Source of the DNA: Paucibacter sediminis
GTDB lineage: Bacteria; Pseudomonadota; Gammaproteobacteria; Burkholderiales; Burkholderiaceae_C
DNA length: 64,000 bases
Assembly: GCF_030254645.1 (NCBI RefSeq)
Contig: NZ_CP116346.1
Location: forward strand, 4,939,001 to 5,003,000
Direction: 5' to 3'
In this document: piece after piece, positions 35,460 to 44,709 of the stretch
Numbering within the stretch: the stretch's first letter is position 1
Layout: every line of letters starts with the position of its first letter
The notes under the pieces: generated by a model
Databases searched by the model: none
Seen by the model: the letters and a program-made list of their open reading frames with translations, nothing else
What the model was told of the DNA's origin: nothing
Position numbers and translations under genes: made by a program

Positions 35460-37193
35460 TCAGAAGTGCATTCTTTGCTCGGCGAGCCGGTACAGGCGCC
35501 GCCACACCCAGTGGTTGAGCGCCATCACGAACACGCACATCACGCCAATGCCCAGCGCAATGCGCGGGAAGTCGCCGGCCGCCGTCATCTGCTGGATATA
35601 GCTGCCCAGGCCCTGGGCCTGCAGCGTGGTGTCACCCCAGCTCACATATTCCGCCACGATGCTGGCATTCCAGGATCCGCCGCTGGCGGTGATGGCACCA
35701 GTCACGAAGCTCGGGAAGATCGCCGGCAGCAGGTAGCGCCGCCACATCAGCCAGCCCTTGAGCCCGAGGTTGTGCGCCGCATAACGCAGCTCCGAGGGGA
35801 TGGTGGAGGCGCCGGCCACCACATTGAAGAGCAGGTACCACTGGGTGCCCAGGATGATGAGGGGCGAGAGCCAGATATCCGGATTGAGCTGCCAGCGCAG
35901 GATCAGTATCACCGCCACCGGAAACACCAGATTGGACGGGAAGGCCGCCAGGAACTGCGCCAGCGCCTGCACCCGGCCCGCGATGCGCGGGTTGAGCCCT
36001 ATCCATACACCGATGGGCACCCAGATCAGCGAGGCCACCGCGATCAGCACCAGCACGCGCGCCAGGGTGTAGAAGCCCAGCTTGAAGACATGGCCCACTT
36101 CGCCCCAGCCCACCTCGCCATGGATGAAGCTCACCAAGCGCCAGAGCGCGAACATCACCAGCGCCGCCAGCACCGCATCCCAGACACGAGCCCAGAGCGG
36201 ATTGGCGGGCTTGGGCCGGGCGCGAATGGAGGTGCCGTCGAAGCGCAAGCGCATCGGCGCGAAGCTGGACGTGAGCCAGCGGCCCGGCCAGTCGCCCAGG
36301 CGTTGCAGCAGCGCGGTGCGACGCAGCCAGGTCAACAGCCAGGAGGTCGGCGCGTTCTCGCTGCCCGACTCCTCGAAACGGAACTTGTCGGCCCAGGCCA
36401 GCAGCGGGCGGAAGAACAGCTGGTCGTAGAGCAGGATGCCGATCAGCATGCCCAGGATGGCATAGCCGATGGCGTGCAGGTCCTTGGCGGCGATGGCCAT
36501 GGCGATGTAGGAGCCCACGCCCGGCAGCTTGATGTCCTGGTTGGCCACCGAGATCGCCTCCGAGGCGACCACGAAGAACCAGCCGCCCGACATGCTCATC
36601 ATCATGTTCCACAGCAGGCCGGGCATCGCGAACGGCAGCTCCAGGCGCCAGAAACGCTGCCAGGCCGACAGGCGGAAGATGCTGGCAGCCTCCTGCAGTT
36701 CGGCCGGCACGGTGCGCAGTGACTGGTAGAGGCTGAAGGCCATGTTCCAGGCCTGCGAGGTGAAGATGGCGAAGATGGCCGCGCATTCCACCCCCAGCAG
36801 GCTGCCCGGGAAGAGCGCGATGAAGCCCGTCACCGTGATGGACAGAAAGCCCAGGATGGGAATGGACTGCAGGATGTCCAGCAGCGGCACCAGCAGCTTC
36901 TCGGCCGCGCGCACCTTGGCGGCGAGCGCCGCGAACACGCAGGCGAACAGCACCGAGGCCGCCAGCGCCAGGAACATGCGCAGCGTGGTGCGCAGCAGGT
37001 AGTAGGGCAGCGCCAGCGGGTCCAGGCTGATGGGCAGCACCTCGCCCACATGGAAGGGCCTGGCCATCTGCGTGGCGGCCAGCGCCAGCAGGCTGAAGCC
37101 GGCCAGCACCAGCGGCAGCAAGGCCCAGTCCCAGCGGTTGAGCGCGGGCTCGACCACCTGGCGGGGAAAGAATTCTTGGCGCTGCTCCTGCAT
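35460..37193 (-). CDS. Fused double permease of a NitT/TauT-type ABC importer
   Basis: The 577-residue protein carries two binding-protein-dependent permease domains in one chain. The first (about 15-280) has the EAA-type loop AELQEAASIFRLSAWQRFWRLELPFAMPGL; the second (about 335-577) has PSELRYAAHNLGLKGWLMWRRYLLPAIFPSF. About 12 membrane helices are expected. With the adjacent ATPase it forms a complete inner-membrane channel, but no periplasmic binding protein gene lies on either side. TAGCAT (37202-37207) ends 8 nt before ATG 37193, so the transcript may be leaderless. Confidence 0.9.
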   Translation of the reverse strand: MQEQRQEFFPRQVVEPALNRWDWALLPLVLAGFSLLALAATQMARPFHVGEVLPISLDPLALPYYLLRTTLRMFLALAASVLFACVFAALAAKVRAAEKLLVPLLDILQSIPILGFLSITVTGFIALFPGSLLGVECAAIFAIFTSQAWNMAFSLYQSLRTVPAELQEAASIFRLSAWQRFWRLELPFAMPGLLWNMMMSMSGGWFFVVASEAISVANQDIKLPGVGSYIAMAIAAKDLHAIGYAILGMLIGILLYDQLFFRPLLAWADKFRFEESGSENAPTSWLLTWLRRTALLQRLGDWPGRWLTSSFAPMRLRFDGTSIRARPKPANPLWARVWDAVLAALVMFALWRLVSFIHGEVGWGEVGHVFKLGFYTLARVLVLIAVASLIWVPIGVWIGLNPRIAGRVQALAQFLAAFPSNLVFPVAVILILRWQLNPDIWLSPLIILGTQWYLLFNVVAGASTIPSELRYAAHNLGLKGWLMWRRYLLPAIFPSFVTGAITASGGSWNASIVAEYVSWGDTTLQAQGLGSYIQQMTAAGDFPRIALGIGVMCVFVMALNHWVWRRLYRLAEQRMHF

Positions 37194-37201
37194 GGTGGGC
37201 C

Positions 37202-37207
37202 ATGCTA
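37202..37207 (-). promoter_or_regulatory. Candidate -10 just before the double permease gene
   Basis: TAGCAT on the minus strand, with GC-rich GGCCCACC between it and ATG 37193 (8 nt). No Shine-Dalgarno is visible in this interval. Confidence 0.3.
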
Positions 37208-37245
37208 GGCGATGTCAGCTGAGCGGAAGCTGACTTGGAGCCAAC

Positions 37246-38070
37246 TCAGCCCGATGCCGCCGCCAGCGCCTCGCGCACCGCCGCCACCTGGCGGCGCGAG
37301 ACCGACAGCCATTCGTTCACCGTGGCAACGCGCACGGCCCAGCCCTCGGCGCCTTCGCTGGCCTCGCCGGCCTCGGCCGCCTCGGGGCTGCCGCCGTCGC
37401 TGGGGGCGTGGCGCTCGAGCTCGCGCACCGCCGCCTTGGCCACCAGGGCATTGCGGTGCACGCGCAGAAAGCGCTCGCCCAGGCGCTGCTCGAGCTCGCT
37501 GAGGCTGCCGTCCATCACATAGCTCTGGCTGGCGGTGCGCAGGGTCAGGTACTTGAGCTCGGCCTTGAAGTACAGCACCTCGGCCAGCGGCACGCGGATC
37601 AGGCGGCCGCGGTCGCTGATATTGATCACCGGGCCCTCGGCGGCCGCGTCGGCGGCGCCCTGCTGCGACCGGGCGGCGGCGCGCTCGGCGATGCGCTGAG
37701 CCACGCGCGCCAGCGCCGCCTGCAGGCGCTCGCGCCGCACCGGCTTGGTGAGGTAGTCGATCGCCTCCAGTTCGAAGGCGCGCAAGGCATGCTCGGCATG
37801 GGCGGTGACGAACACCACCGCCGGCCGCGGCTCGCGCTCGCGCAGCGCGTCGGCGAGCTGCAGGCCATCCGGGCCGGGCATCTGCACGTCCAGCAGGATC
37901 AGGTCGCAGCCATGGTCGCGCAGCCATTGCTGGGCCTGCGAGGCGGTGCCGGCCTCGGCCACCACCTCGGCATGCGGCTCGGCGCAGCTCTCCACCAGGC
38001 CGCGCAGGCGCATACGGGCGAGCGGTTCGTCGTCGACGATCAGGACCTTGAGGGCGGGCTGCAGGTGCAT
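37246..38070 (-). CDS. LytTR-family response regulator (AlgR-like)
   Basis: The 274-residue protein has a receiver domain (VLIVDDEPLARMRLRGLVE, phospho-Asp in ILLDVQMPGPDG, Lys in LTKPVRRERL) and a LytTR DNA-binding domain (RLIRVPLAEVLYFKAELKYLTLRT to RFLRVHRNALVAKAAVREL). An unusual acidic Ala/Gly/Glu-rich insertion of about 25 residues lies in the LytTR domain. It starts 3 bp after the LytS-type kinase gene, and the pair is next to divergent argH. The same neighbourhood (argH with algZ-algR) exists in Pseudomonas, so this is probably the AlgR orthologue; target genes are unknown here. Confidence 0.9.
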   Translation of the reverse strand: MHLQPALKVLIVDDEPLARMRLRGLVESCAEPHAEVVAEAGTASQAQQWLRDHGCDLILLDVQMPGPDGLQLADALREREPRPAVVFVTAHAEHALRAFELEAIDYLTKPVRRERLQAALARVAQRIAERAAARSQQGAADAAAEGPVINISDRGRLIRVPLAEVLYFKAELKYLTLRTASQSYVMDGSLSELEQRLGERFLRVHRNALVAKAAVRELERHAPSDGGSPEAAEAGEASEGAEGWAVRVATVNEWLSVSRRQVAAVREALAAASG

Positions 38071-38073
38071 GGT

Positions 38074-39159
38074 TCAGCGGGGCAGAACGATTCGGACGGT
38101 GAAGCGGCCGGGCTCCTGGCGGACCTCGAAGCGCGCGGCCACATCATGCATCAGACGCAGGCGGTCGCGCACATTGCGCAGCGCCAGGCCATGGCCGGGC
38201 ACGCTGGAGGCGGCGCCCACGCTGTTGCTCACCAGGATCTCGACCTCGGCGCCGCGGCTCTTGGTGCGCACCTCCAGCGCGCCGCCGGCGTCGTTGGGCT
38301 CGACGCCATGGCGCACCGCGTTCTCCACCAGGGGCTGCAGCAGCAAGGGCGGCACGCGCGCATTGCCGGCGCTTTCGTCGAGCTGCCAACGGATGCGCAG
38401 GCGCTCGCCGAAGCGGATCTGCTCGATGTCCAGATAGCGCCGCGCCAGCTCCACCTCCTCGTTGAGGCTGACCACCGTGCTGGCCTCGGCCAGGGCCACG
38501 CGGAACAGCTCGCTCAGGTCCTCCAGCACCGCCTCGGCGCGGTTCGGGTCCACGCGCACCAGGGCCATCGCGGTGTTGAGGGTGTTGAAGAGGAAATGCG
38601 GGCGGATGCGCGATTGCAGCTCCACCAGCTGGGCCAGGGCATCGGCGGGTCGCTGCGAGCGCTCGCGCAGCTTCATCCAGTACAGCAGCATGGCCGCCAT
38701 GGCGGCGCCGGCCAGCGCCACGCTGAGCTGGCGGAACCAGCCGCTGGGCTCGTCGCTGGCAAGGTTGAGCAGCTGCCAGCCCAGGCTGGCGCCCAGCGCC
38801 CCCAGGCCCAGCAGCACGGCCCATTGCCAGGGCTCGCGCAGACGCGCCAGCGGCCGGCGCGCGCCGCACACCAGCAGCAGCCAGAACAGCACGGCCGAAA
38901 GCGTCACCACCGTGCCGCTGCTCATCCACCACAGCCATTGCAGGGGTTCGCGCGCCGCCAGCGCCAGGCCCAGGGCCAAGAGGGCCTGCACGCCCAGCAC
39001 CGCGCGCAGCACCAGGCCCACATGGCAGACGTCGAAGACGCGCTCGCCGTCGAACAGCGGCGCCACCTGTTCCTCCACCTCGGCGGGCGTGGGCGCCAGG
39101 CCCAGCATGCTGGTGAAGTTGCGGCTGTCGTGCCAGTCGTTGTGGTGCTTGCCTGCCAT
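38074..39159 (-). CDS. LytS/AlgZ-family membrane sensor histidine kinase
   Basis: The 361-residue protein has an N-terminal region with [23 protein letters not shown], several membrane helices (about residues 45-165), and the His_kinase domain of the LytS/YehU type: [13 protein letters not shown] with the phosphorylated His, then [22 protein letters not shown] and HATPase motifs [17 protein letters not shown] and [16 protein letters not shown] 39159 is chosen; ATG 39204 would add 15 residues and no ribosome-binding site distinguishes them. It forms an operon with the LytTR regulator. Confidence 0.88.
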   Translation of the reverse strand: MAGKHHNDWHDSRNFTSMLGLAPTPAEVEEQVAPLFDGERVFDVCHVGLVLRAVLGVQALLALGLALAAREPLQWLWWMSSGTVVTLSAVLFWLLLVCGARRPLARLREPWQWAVLLGLGALGASLGWQLLNLASDEPSGWFRQLSVALAGAAMAAMLLYWMKLRERSQRPADALAQLVELQSRIRPHFLFNTLNTAMALVRVDPNRAEAVLEDLSELFRVALAEASTVVSLNEEVELARRYLDIEQIRFGERLRIRWQLDESAGNARVPPLLLQPLVENAVRHGVEPNDAGGALEVRTKSRGAEVEILVSNSVGAASSVPGHGLALRNVRDRLRLMHDVAARFEVRQEPGRFTVRIVLPR

Positions 39160-39186
39160 GCCGAGGGGCCAATGGGGCCCCGCCCT

Positions 39187-39192
39187 TAGAAT
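39187..39192 (+). promoter_or_regulatory. Candidate -10 for argH
   Basis: TAGAAT on the plus strand lies in the divergent gap, 67 nt before the argH ATG. No -35 match is obvious. Confidence 0.3.
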
Positions 39193-39259
39193 CAATGCCC
39201 GCATTCTGCTTCAGCGGCGCGCCCTGCCCCTTTTCCACCCTTCCCGCACCCTTTCCGCC

Positions 39260-40675
<1,416 letters not shown>

Positions 40676-40737
40676 CATGTCGCAAGCCGGGGCGCGCCCG
40701 CGCGCCCTATGCTGAGCCCCTCACTTTGAGCACGACC

Positions 40738-41217
40738 ATGAGCAGCATCACCTGGAACGAGCAACTCGCGCTCAACCACGCCCAACTCGACCACACGCAT
40801 GAGGAATTCGTCGGCCTGCTGAACGAGTTCGCGGCGGTGCTGGCCAGCGGCGCCGACCCGCTGCCCGCCTTCCAGCGCCTGCTCGCCCATACCGAAGAGC
40901 ATTTCGCGATGGAAGAGCGCTGGATGGCCGCCACCGGCTTCGCGCCCGAGAACTGCCACAGCAAGCAGCACGCGATGGTGCTGGACACCTTGCGCGAGGT
41001 GCTGCGCTATGCGGTGGAGCTCAAGGACATGGAGCCCATGCGCATCATCGTGGGCGAGCTCTCGCAATGGTTCCCGGCCCATGCCGAGATGATGGACGCC
41101 TCGCTGGTGTTCCACATGAGCCAGGTGGGCTACGACAGCGCCACCGGCACGCTGACCCAGCCGCTGCAGCAAGCCTCGGCCACCATCAGCTCCTGCGGCA
41201 GCGCCAGCTGCAGCTGA
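40738..41217 (+). CDS. Hemerythrin-like di-iron protein 1, with Cys-containing tail
   Basis: The 159-residue protein is a four-helix hemerythrin. Likely iron ligands are in NHAQLDHTHEEF, HTEEHFAMEERWM, HSKQHAMVLD and HAEMMDAS. It should bind O2 reversibly or sense it. Unlike typical single-domain hemerythrins it ends in a Ser/Cys-rich tail (SSCGSASCS), whose two cysteines could respond to redox or bind metal. TATGCT at 40706-40711 is a candidate -10. It is separate from, but close to, the chemoreceptor-hemerythrin pair downstream. Confidence 0.87.
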   Translation: MSSITWNEQLALNHAQLDHTHEEFVGLLNEFAAVLASGADPLPAFQRLLAHTEEHFAMEERWMAATGFAPENCHSKQHAMVLDTLREVLRYAVELKDMEPMRIIVGELSQWFPAHAEMMDASLVFHMSQVGYDSATGTLTQPLQQASATISSCGSASCS

Positions 41218-41365
41218 AGGCTGCCGGTTCCTTTCGCTATGTCCCCGCCTTTTGACATAAGGCAAGTCGCTGGCTTGACCTAGGGTAAACCCACAAGTCC
41301 AATCCATGAGTCCGCCGTCTGGCGCGCCAATCCGGCGCCGCGGCAGGCTCACAGGGAAGGACAAC

Positions 41366-42943
41366 ATGAGCGGGAAAAAGAATATGGCGGACCTCGGCAT
41401 CGGCGTACGCTTGGGCCTGGGATTCGGGGTCCTGCTGCTGATGATGGCGGGCATCATCTTCATCGCCTGGCAGCAGTTCGGCCGCGCCGATGCGGTCAAC
41501 AGCCGCATCATCGAGCAGGACTGGGTCAAGGCCGATGCGGCCAATGTGGTGAACGCCAGCACGCGCGCCAATGCGCGCAACACCATGGAGCTGATCGTCA
41601 GCGCCGATGCGGCGCAGTCGGCCCGCGCCAAGCAGCGCATCGAGGCCAACAAGCAGATCATCACCGAGGCCCTGCGCACCCTGGAGTCGCTGGTGCGTCT
41701 GCCCGAGGGCAAGGCCATGCTGGCCCAGCTGAAGGAGACGCGCACCAAGTACGTGGCCTCCTTCAGCAAGGTGGCCAAGCTGGTCGACGAGGGCCGCAAG
41801 GACGAGGCCACGCAGCTGCTCAACAGCGAAACCCTGGCCCTGCTGGATGCCATGCAGGAGCCCATCAACGGGCTCACCGCCCTGCAGAAGAAGGTGGTGG
41901 TGGCCAGCAGCGCCGAGTTGCGCAGCGATCTCGGCACCGGCCGCATGCTGCTGCTGGCCGTCGGCGCGCTGGGCCTGGCGCTGGGCGTGGGCTTCGCCTG
42001 GTGGATCACGCGCTCCATCACCCGGCCCCTGCATGCGGCGCTGCGCGTCGCGCGCACCGTGGCGGCCGGCGACCTCAGCAGCCAGATCGAGGTGCGCAGC
42101 GCCGACGAATGCGGGCAGCTGCTGCAGGCCTTGAAGGACATGAACGCCAGCCTGGTGAGCATCGTCAGCCAGGTGCGCCAGGGCGCGGATTCGATGGCCA
42201 TCGCCACCGACCAGATCGCCGCCGGCAATCTCGATCTGTCGTCGCGCACCGAGGAGCAGGCCAGCTCGCTGCAGCAGACCGCGGCCTCGATGGAGCAACT
42301 GTCGGCCACCGTCAAGCAGAACTACGACGGCGGCCGCCATGCCAACCAGCTGGCCGAAACCGCCTCGGGCGTGGCCGTCAAGGGCGGCGCCGTGGTGGCC
42401 CAGGTGGTGCAGACCATGGAGGCCATCAATGCCTCGTCGACCAAGATCGCCGACATCATCGGCGTGATCGACGGCATCGCCTTCCAGACCAACATCCTCG
42501 CCCTGAACGCCGCGGTGGAAGCCGCGCGTGCCGGCGAGCAGGGGCGCGGCTTCGCCGTCGTGGCCGGCGAGGTGCGCAGCCTGGCGGGCCGCAGCGCCGA
42601 GGCCGCACGCGAGATCAAGAAGCTCATCACCGGTTCGGTGGGCAATGTGCGCGAGGGCTGCAAGCTGGTGGAACAGGCCGGCAGCACCATGGACGAGATC
42701 GTCGTGCACGTGCGGCGCGTGGCCGACCTGATGGGCGAGATCACCACCGCCAGCAAGGAGCAGACCACCGGCATCGAGCAGGTCAACCAGGCGGTGGGCC
42801 AGATGGACCAGGTGACGCAGCAGAACGCTGCCCTGGTCGAGGAGGCCGCGGCCGCCGCGCAATCGCTGTCCGACCAGGCCCAGGGCCTGGTGCAGGCGGT
42901 GAGCGTGTTCAAGCTCGGCGCCGCGACGCCGGGCCAGGGCTGA
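41366..42943 (+). CDS. Methyl-accepting chemotaxis protein
   Basis: The 525-residue receptor has a membrane helix near the start (LGIGVRLGLGFGVLLLMMAGIIF), a periplasmic four-helix-bundle domain (about 35-190), a second helix (LLLAVGALGLALGVGFAWWI), HAMP, and a cytoplasmic signalling domain. The hairpin tip is intact: IGVIDGIAFQTNILALNAAV, then EAARAGEQGRGFAVVA. The C-terminus (KLGAATPGQG) lacks the CheR/CheB-docking pentapeptide. ATG 41366 is preceded by AGGGAAGG. A hemerythrin gene starts 4 bp after it, suggesting O2-linked signalling through this receptor. Confidence 0.94.
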   Translation: MSGKKNMADLGIGVRLGLGFGVLLLMMAGIIFIAWQQFGRADAVNSRIIEQDWVKADAANVVNASTRANARNTMELIVSADAAQSARAKQRIEANKQIITEALRTLESLVRLPEGKAMLAQLKETRTKYVASFSKVAKLVDEGRKDEATQLLNSETLALLDAMQEPINGLTALQKKVVVASSAELRSDLGTGRMLLLAVGALGLALGVGFAWWITRSITRPLHAALRVARTVAAGDLSSQIEVRSADECGQLLQALKDMNASLVSIVSQVRQGADSMAIATDQIAAGNLDLSSRTEEQASSLQQTAASMEQLSATVKQNYDGGRHANQLAETASGVAVKGGAVVAQVVQTMEAINASSTKIADIIGVIDGIAFQTNILALNAAVEAARAGEQGRGFAVVAGEVRSLAGRSAEAAREIKKLITGSVGNVREGCKLVEQAGSTMDEIVVHVRRVADLMGEITTASKEQTTGIEQVNQAVGQMDQVTQQNAALVEEAAAAAQSLSDQAQGLVQAVSVFKLGAATPGQG

Positions 42944-42947
42944 GGCC

Positions 42948-43355
42948 ATGGCCTACTTTGAATGGGCCGATGACATGGTGATCGATGGCGGCGCGATCGA
43001 CGCGGACCACCGCCATCTGGTCGATCTGGTGAACCAGCTGCACAGCGCCACCACCGAGGGCCGCGGCATGGAGGTGGTGGAGACCATCCTCAAGGAGCTG
43101 CTCGCCTACACGGCCGAGCATCTGCAGCGCGAGGAGCAGCGCATGGCCGAGCTGCAGTTCCCCGATCTCGAGCGCCACCGGCTCACGCACGCGAAGTTCA
43201 TCGCCGATCTGCAGGCCCTGCGCGCGCGCTTCGAGGCCGGCAGCATCGCGGTGGCGGCGCAGCTCTCGGCGGTGCTGCGCGACTGGTTGTCGCTGCACAT
43301 CCGGCGCGGCGACAAGGAGCTGTTGCGCTTCGTGCAGCGCCGCCAGCGCGCCTGA
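42948..43355 (+). CDS. Bacteriohemerythrin 2, in operon with a chemoreceptor
   Basis: The 135-residue protein is a standard bacteriohemerythrin. Likely ligands are in DADHRHLVDLVNQLH, EHLQREEQRM, HRLTHAKF and LSLHIRRGDKEL, giving the full His/carboxylate set of an O2-binding di-iron site. Its start lies 4 bp after the chemoreceptor stop, so the two are cotranscribed and probably functionally linked. In other bacteria hemerythrin domains are fused directly to chemoreceptors; here they are separate chains. Confidence 0.92.
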   Translation: MAYFEWADDMVIDGGAIDADHRHLVDLVNQLHSATTEGRGMEVVETILKELLAYTAEHLQREEQRMAELQFPDLERHRLTHAKFIADLQALRARFEAGSIAVAAQLSAVLRDWLSLHIRRGDKELLRFVQRRQRA

Positions 43356-43360
43356 GCTCA

Positions 43361-43394
43361 CGCGCTGCTGCTGCCAGCCCCTGTCAGCAGCGCG
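43361..43394 (+). other. Strong inverted repeat before dinB
   Basis: CGCGCTGCTG and CAGCAGCGCG form a perfect 10-bp stem with a 14-nt loop, right after the hemerythrin stop. There is no T-tract, so it is not a clear intrinsic terminator; it may protect or end the chemoreceptor transcript. Confidence 0.45.
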
Positions 43395-43397
43395 CGC

Positions 43398-43403
43398 CAC
43401 AAT
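43398..43403 (+). promoter_or_regulatory. Candidate -10 directly before dinB
   Basis: CACAAT ends 5 nt before ATG 43409, separated by GCGGC. Transcription would start at the initiation codon. No LexA-type operator is evident nearby. Confidence 0.3.
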
Positions 43404-43408
43404 GCGGC

Positions 43409-44650
43409 ATGGCCGCATCGCCTCCCTCCTCCACCGCCAGCGGGCCCCTGCCCCAGCGCCTGATCGCGCACCTCGACATGGACGCCTTCTATGCCTCCGT
43501 CGAGCTGCTGCGCTATCCCGATCTGAAGGGCCTGGCGGTGGTGGTGGGCGGGCGGCGCGCGCATGAGCCCAAGACCCTGCCCGACGGCACGCGCCAGTAC
43601 GCGCGGCTGCGCGACTACACCGGCCGCGGCGTCGTCACCACCTCCTCCTACGCGGCCCGCGATCTGGGCGTGTTCTCGGCCATGGGCCTGATGAAGGCGG
43701 CGCTGCGCGCGCCCGATGCCATCCTGCTGCCCACCGATTTCGACGCCTACCGGCGCTACTCGCGCCTGTTCAAGGCCGCGGTGGCCGAAGTGGCGCCGGT
43801 GATCGAAGACCGCGGCATCGACGAGATCTACATCGACCTCTCCGACGTGCCCGGCATCCGCGAGCCGGTGGGCCACGATCCGCTGGGCGGGGTGCGCGCG
43901 GTGGCGCGCGAGATCAAGAACTCGGTGTTGCGCGCCACCGGCCTGAGCTGCTCGATCGGCATCACGCCCAACAAGCTGCTCTCCAAGATCGCCTCCGAGC
44001 TCGACAAGCCCGACGGCATCACCATCCTCCTGGCCGAGGAGATTCCCGCCCGCATCTGGCCGCTGGGCGTGCGCAAGATCAACGGCATCGGCCCCAAGGC
44101 CGGCGCCAAGCTGCTGGAGTTGGGCATCGAGAGCGTGGGCGAGCTGGCGGCCGCCGACCCGGCGCTGCTGCGCCAGCATTTCGGCGAGAGCTATGCGGCC
44201 TGGCTGCACGAGGCCGCGCATGGCCGCGACGACCGGCCGGTGGTGACGCACAGCGAGCCCGTCTCGATCAGCCGCGAGACCACCTTCGAACGCGACCTGC
44301 ATGCCAAGCACGACCGCGCCGAACTGGGCGCGATCTTCACGCGCCTGTGCGAGCAGCTCGCCGCCGACCTCGAGCGCAAGGGCTATCTGGGCCGCACGGT
44401 GGGCATCAAGCTGCGCTTCGAGGGCTTTCGCACCGTCACGCGCGACCTCACCCTGGAGCTGCCCACCCAGGATGCGCAGGCGATCCGCCGCGCCGCCGGC
44501 GCCTGCCTCAAGCGCGTGGACCTGAGCCAGCGCCTGCGCCTGCTGGGCGTGCGCATCGGCAGCCTGTCGCGCCCCGGCGACGCCGCGGCGCCGCGGCGCG
44601 GCAGCAAGCCCGCCGCGCCGTCCAGGGCCGAGAACCTGCCGTTGTTCTGA
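43409..44650 (+). CDS. dinB: DNA polymerase IV (DinB)
   Basis: This Y-family translesion polymerase is 413 residues. It shows IAHLDMDAFYASVELLRYP (first catalytic Asp), SSYAARDLGVFSAMGL, PTDFDAYRRYS, and DRGIDEIYIDLSDV (second catalytic acidic pair), then the thumb helix-hairpin-helix region KINGIGPKAGAKLLELGI and the little finger. An insertion near residues 48-70 (GGRRAHEPKTLPDGTRQYARL) is longer than in E. coli. The C-terminal PAAPSRAENLPLF ends in a plausible beta-clamp-binding peptide (ENLPLF). Confidence 0.95.
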   Translation: MAASPPSSTASGPLPQRLIAHLDMDAFYASVELLRYPDLKGLAVVVGGRRAHEPKTLPDGTRQYARLRDYTGRGVVTTSSYAARDLGVFSAMGLMKAALRAPDAILLPTDFDAYRRYSRLFKAAVAEVAPVIEDRGIDEIYIDLSDVPGIREPVGHDPLGGVRAVAREIKNSVLRATGLSCSIGITPNKLLSKIASELDKPDGITILLAEEIPARIWPLGVRKINGIGPKAGAKLLELGIESVGELAAADPALLRQHFGESYAAWLHEAAHGRDDRPVVTHSEPVSISRETTFERDLHAKHDRAELGAIFTRLCEQLAADLERKGYLGRTVGIKLRFEGFRTVTRDLTLELPTQDAQAIRRAAGACLKRVDLSQRLRLLGVRIGSLSRPGDAAAPRRGSKPAAPSRAENLPLF

Positions 44651-44709
44651 GCCTCTACACGCCCGGGCCGGGGCTGGGTATGCTCAAGCTCTGAGCCCGA
44701 CCGAGCCGC

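Noticed and set aside
37215-37233. Inverted repeat TCAGCT...AGCTGA between the LytTR gene and the permease gene
   Set aside because: Six-base stem without a T-tract; too weak to call a terminator.
41252-41265. Possible Fnr/Anr box (TTGAC-N4-GGCAA) before the chemoreceptor gene
   Set aside because: The second half-site matches the ATCAA consensus at only three of five positions, so it is not convincing despite the O2-related context.
43371-43400. LexA-type operator before dinB
   Set aside because: CTG and CAG triplets are present but not with the CTGT-N8-ACAG spacing or AT-rich centre expected of an SOS box.
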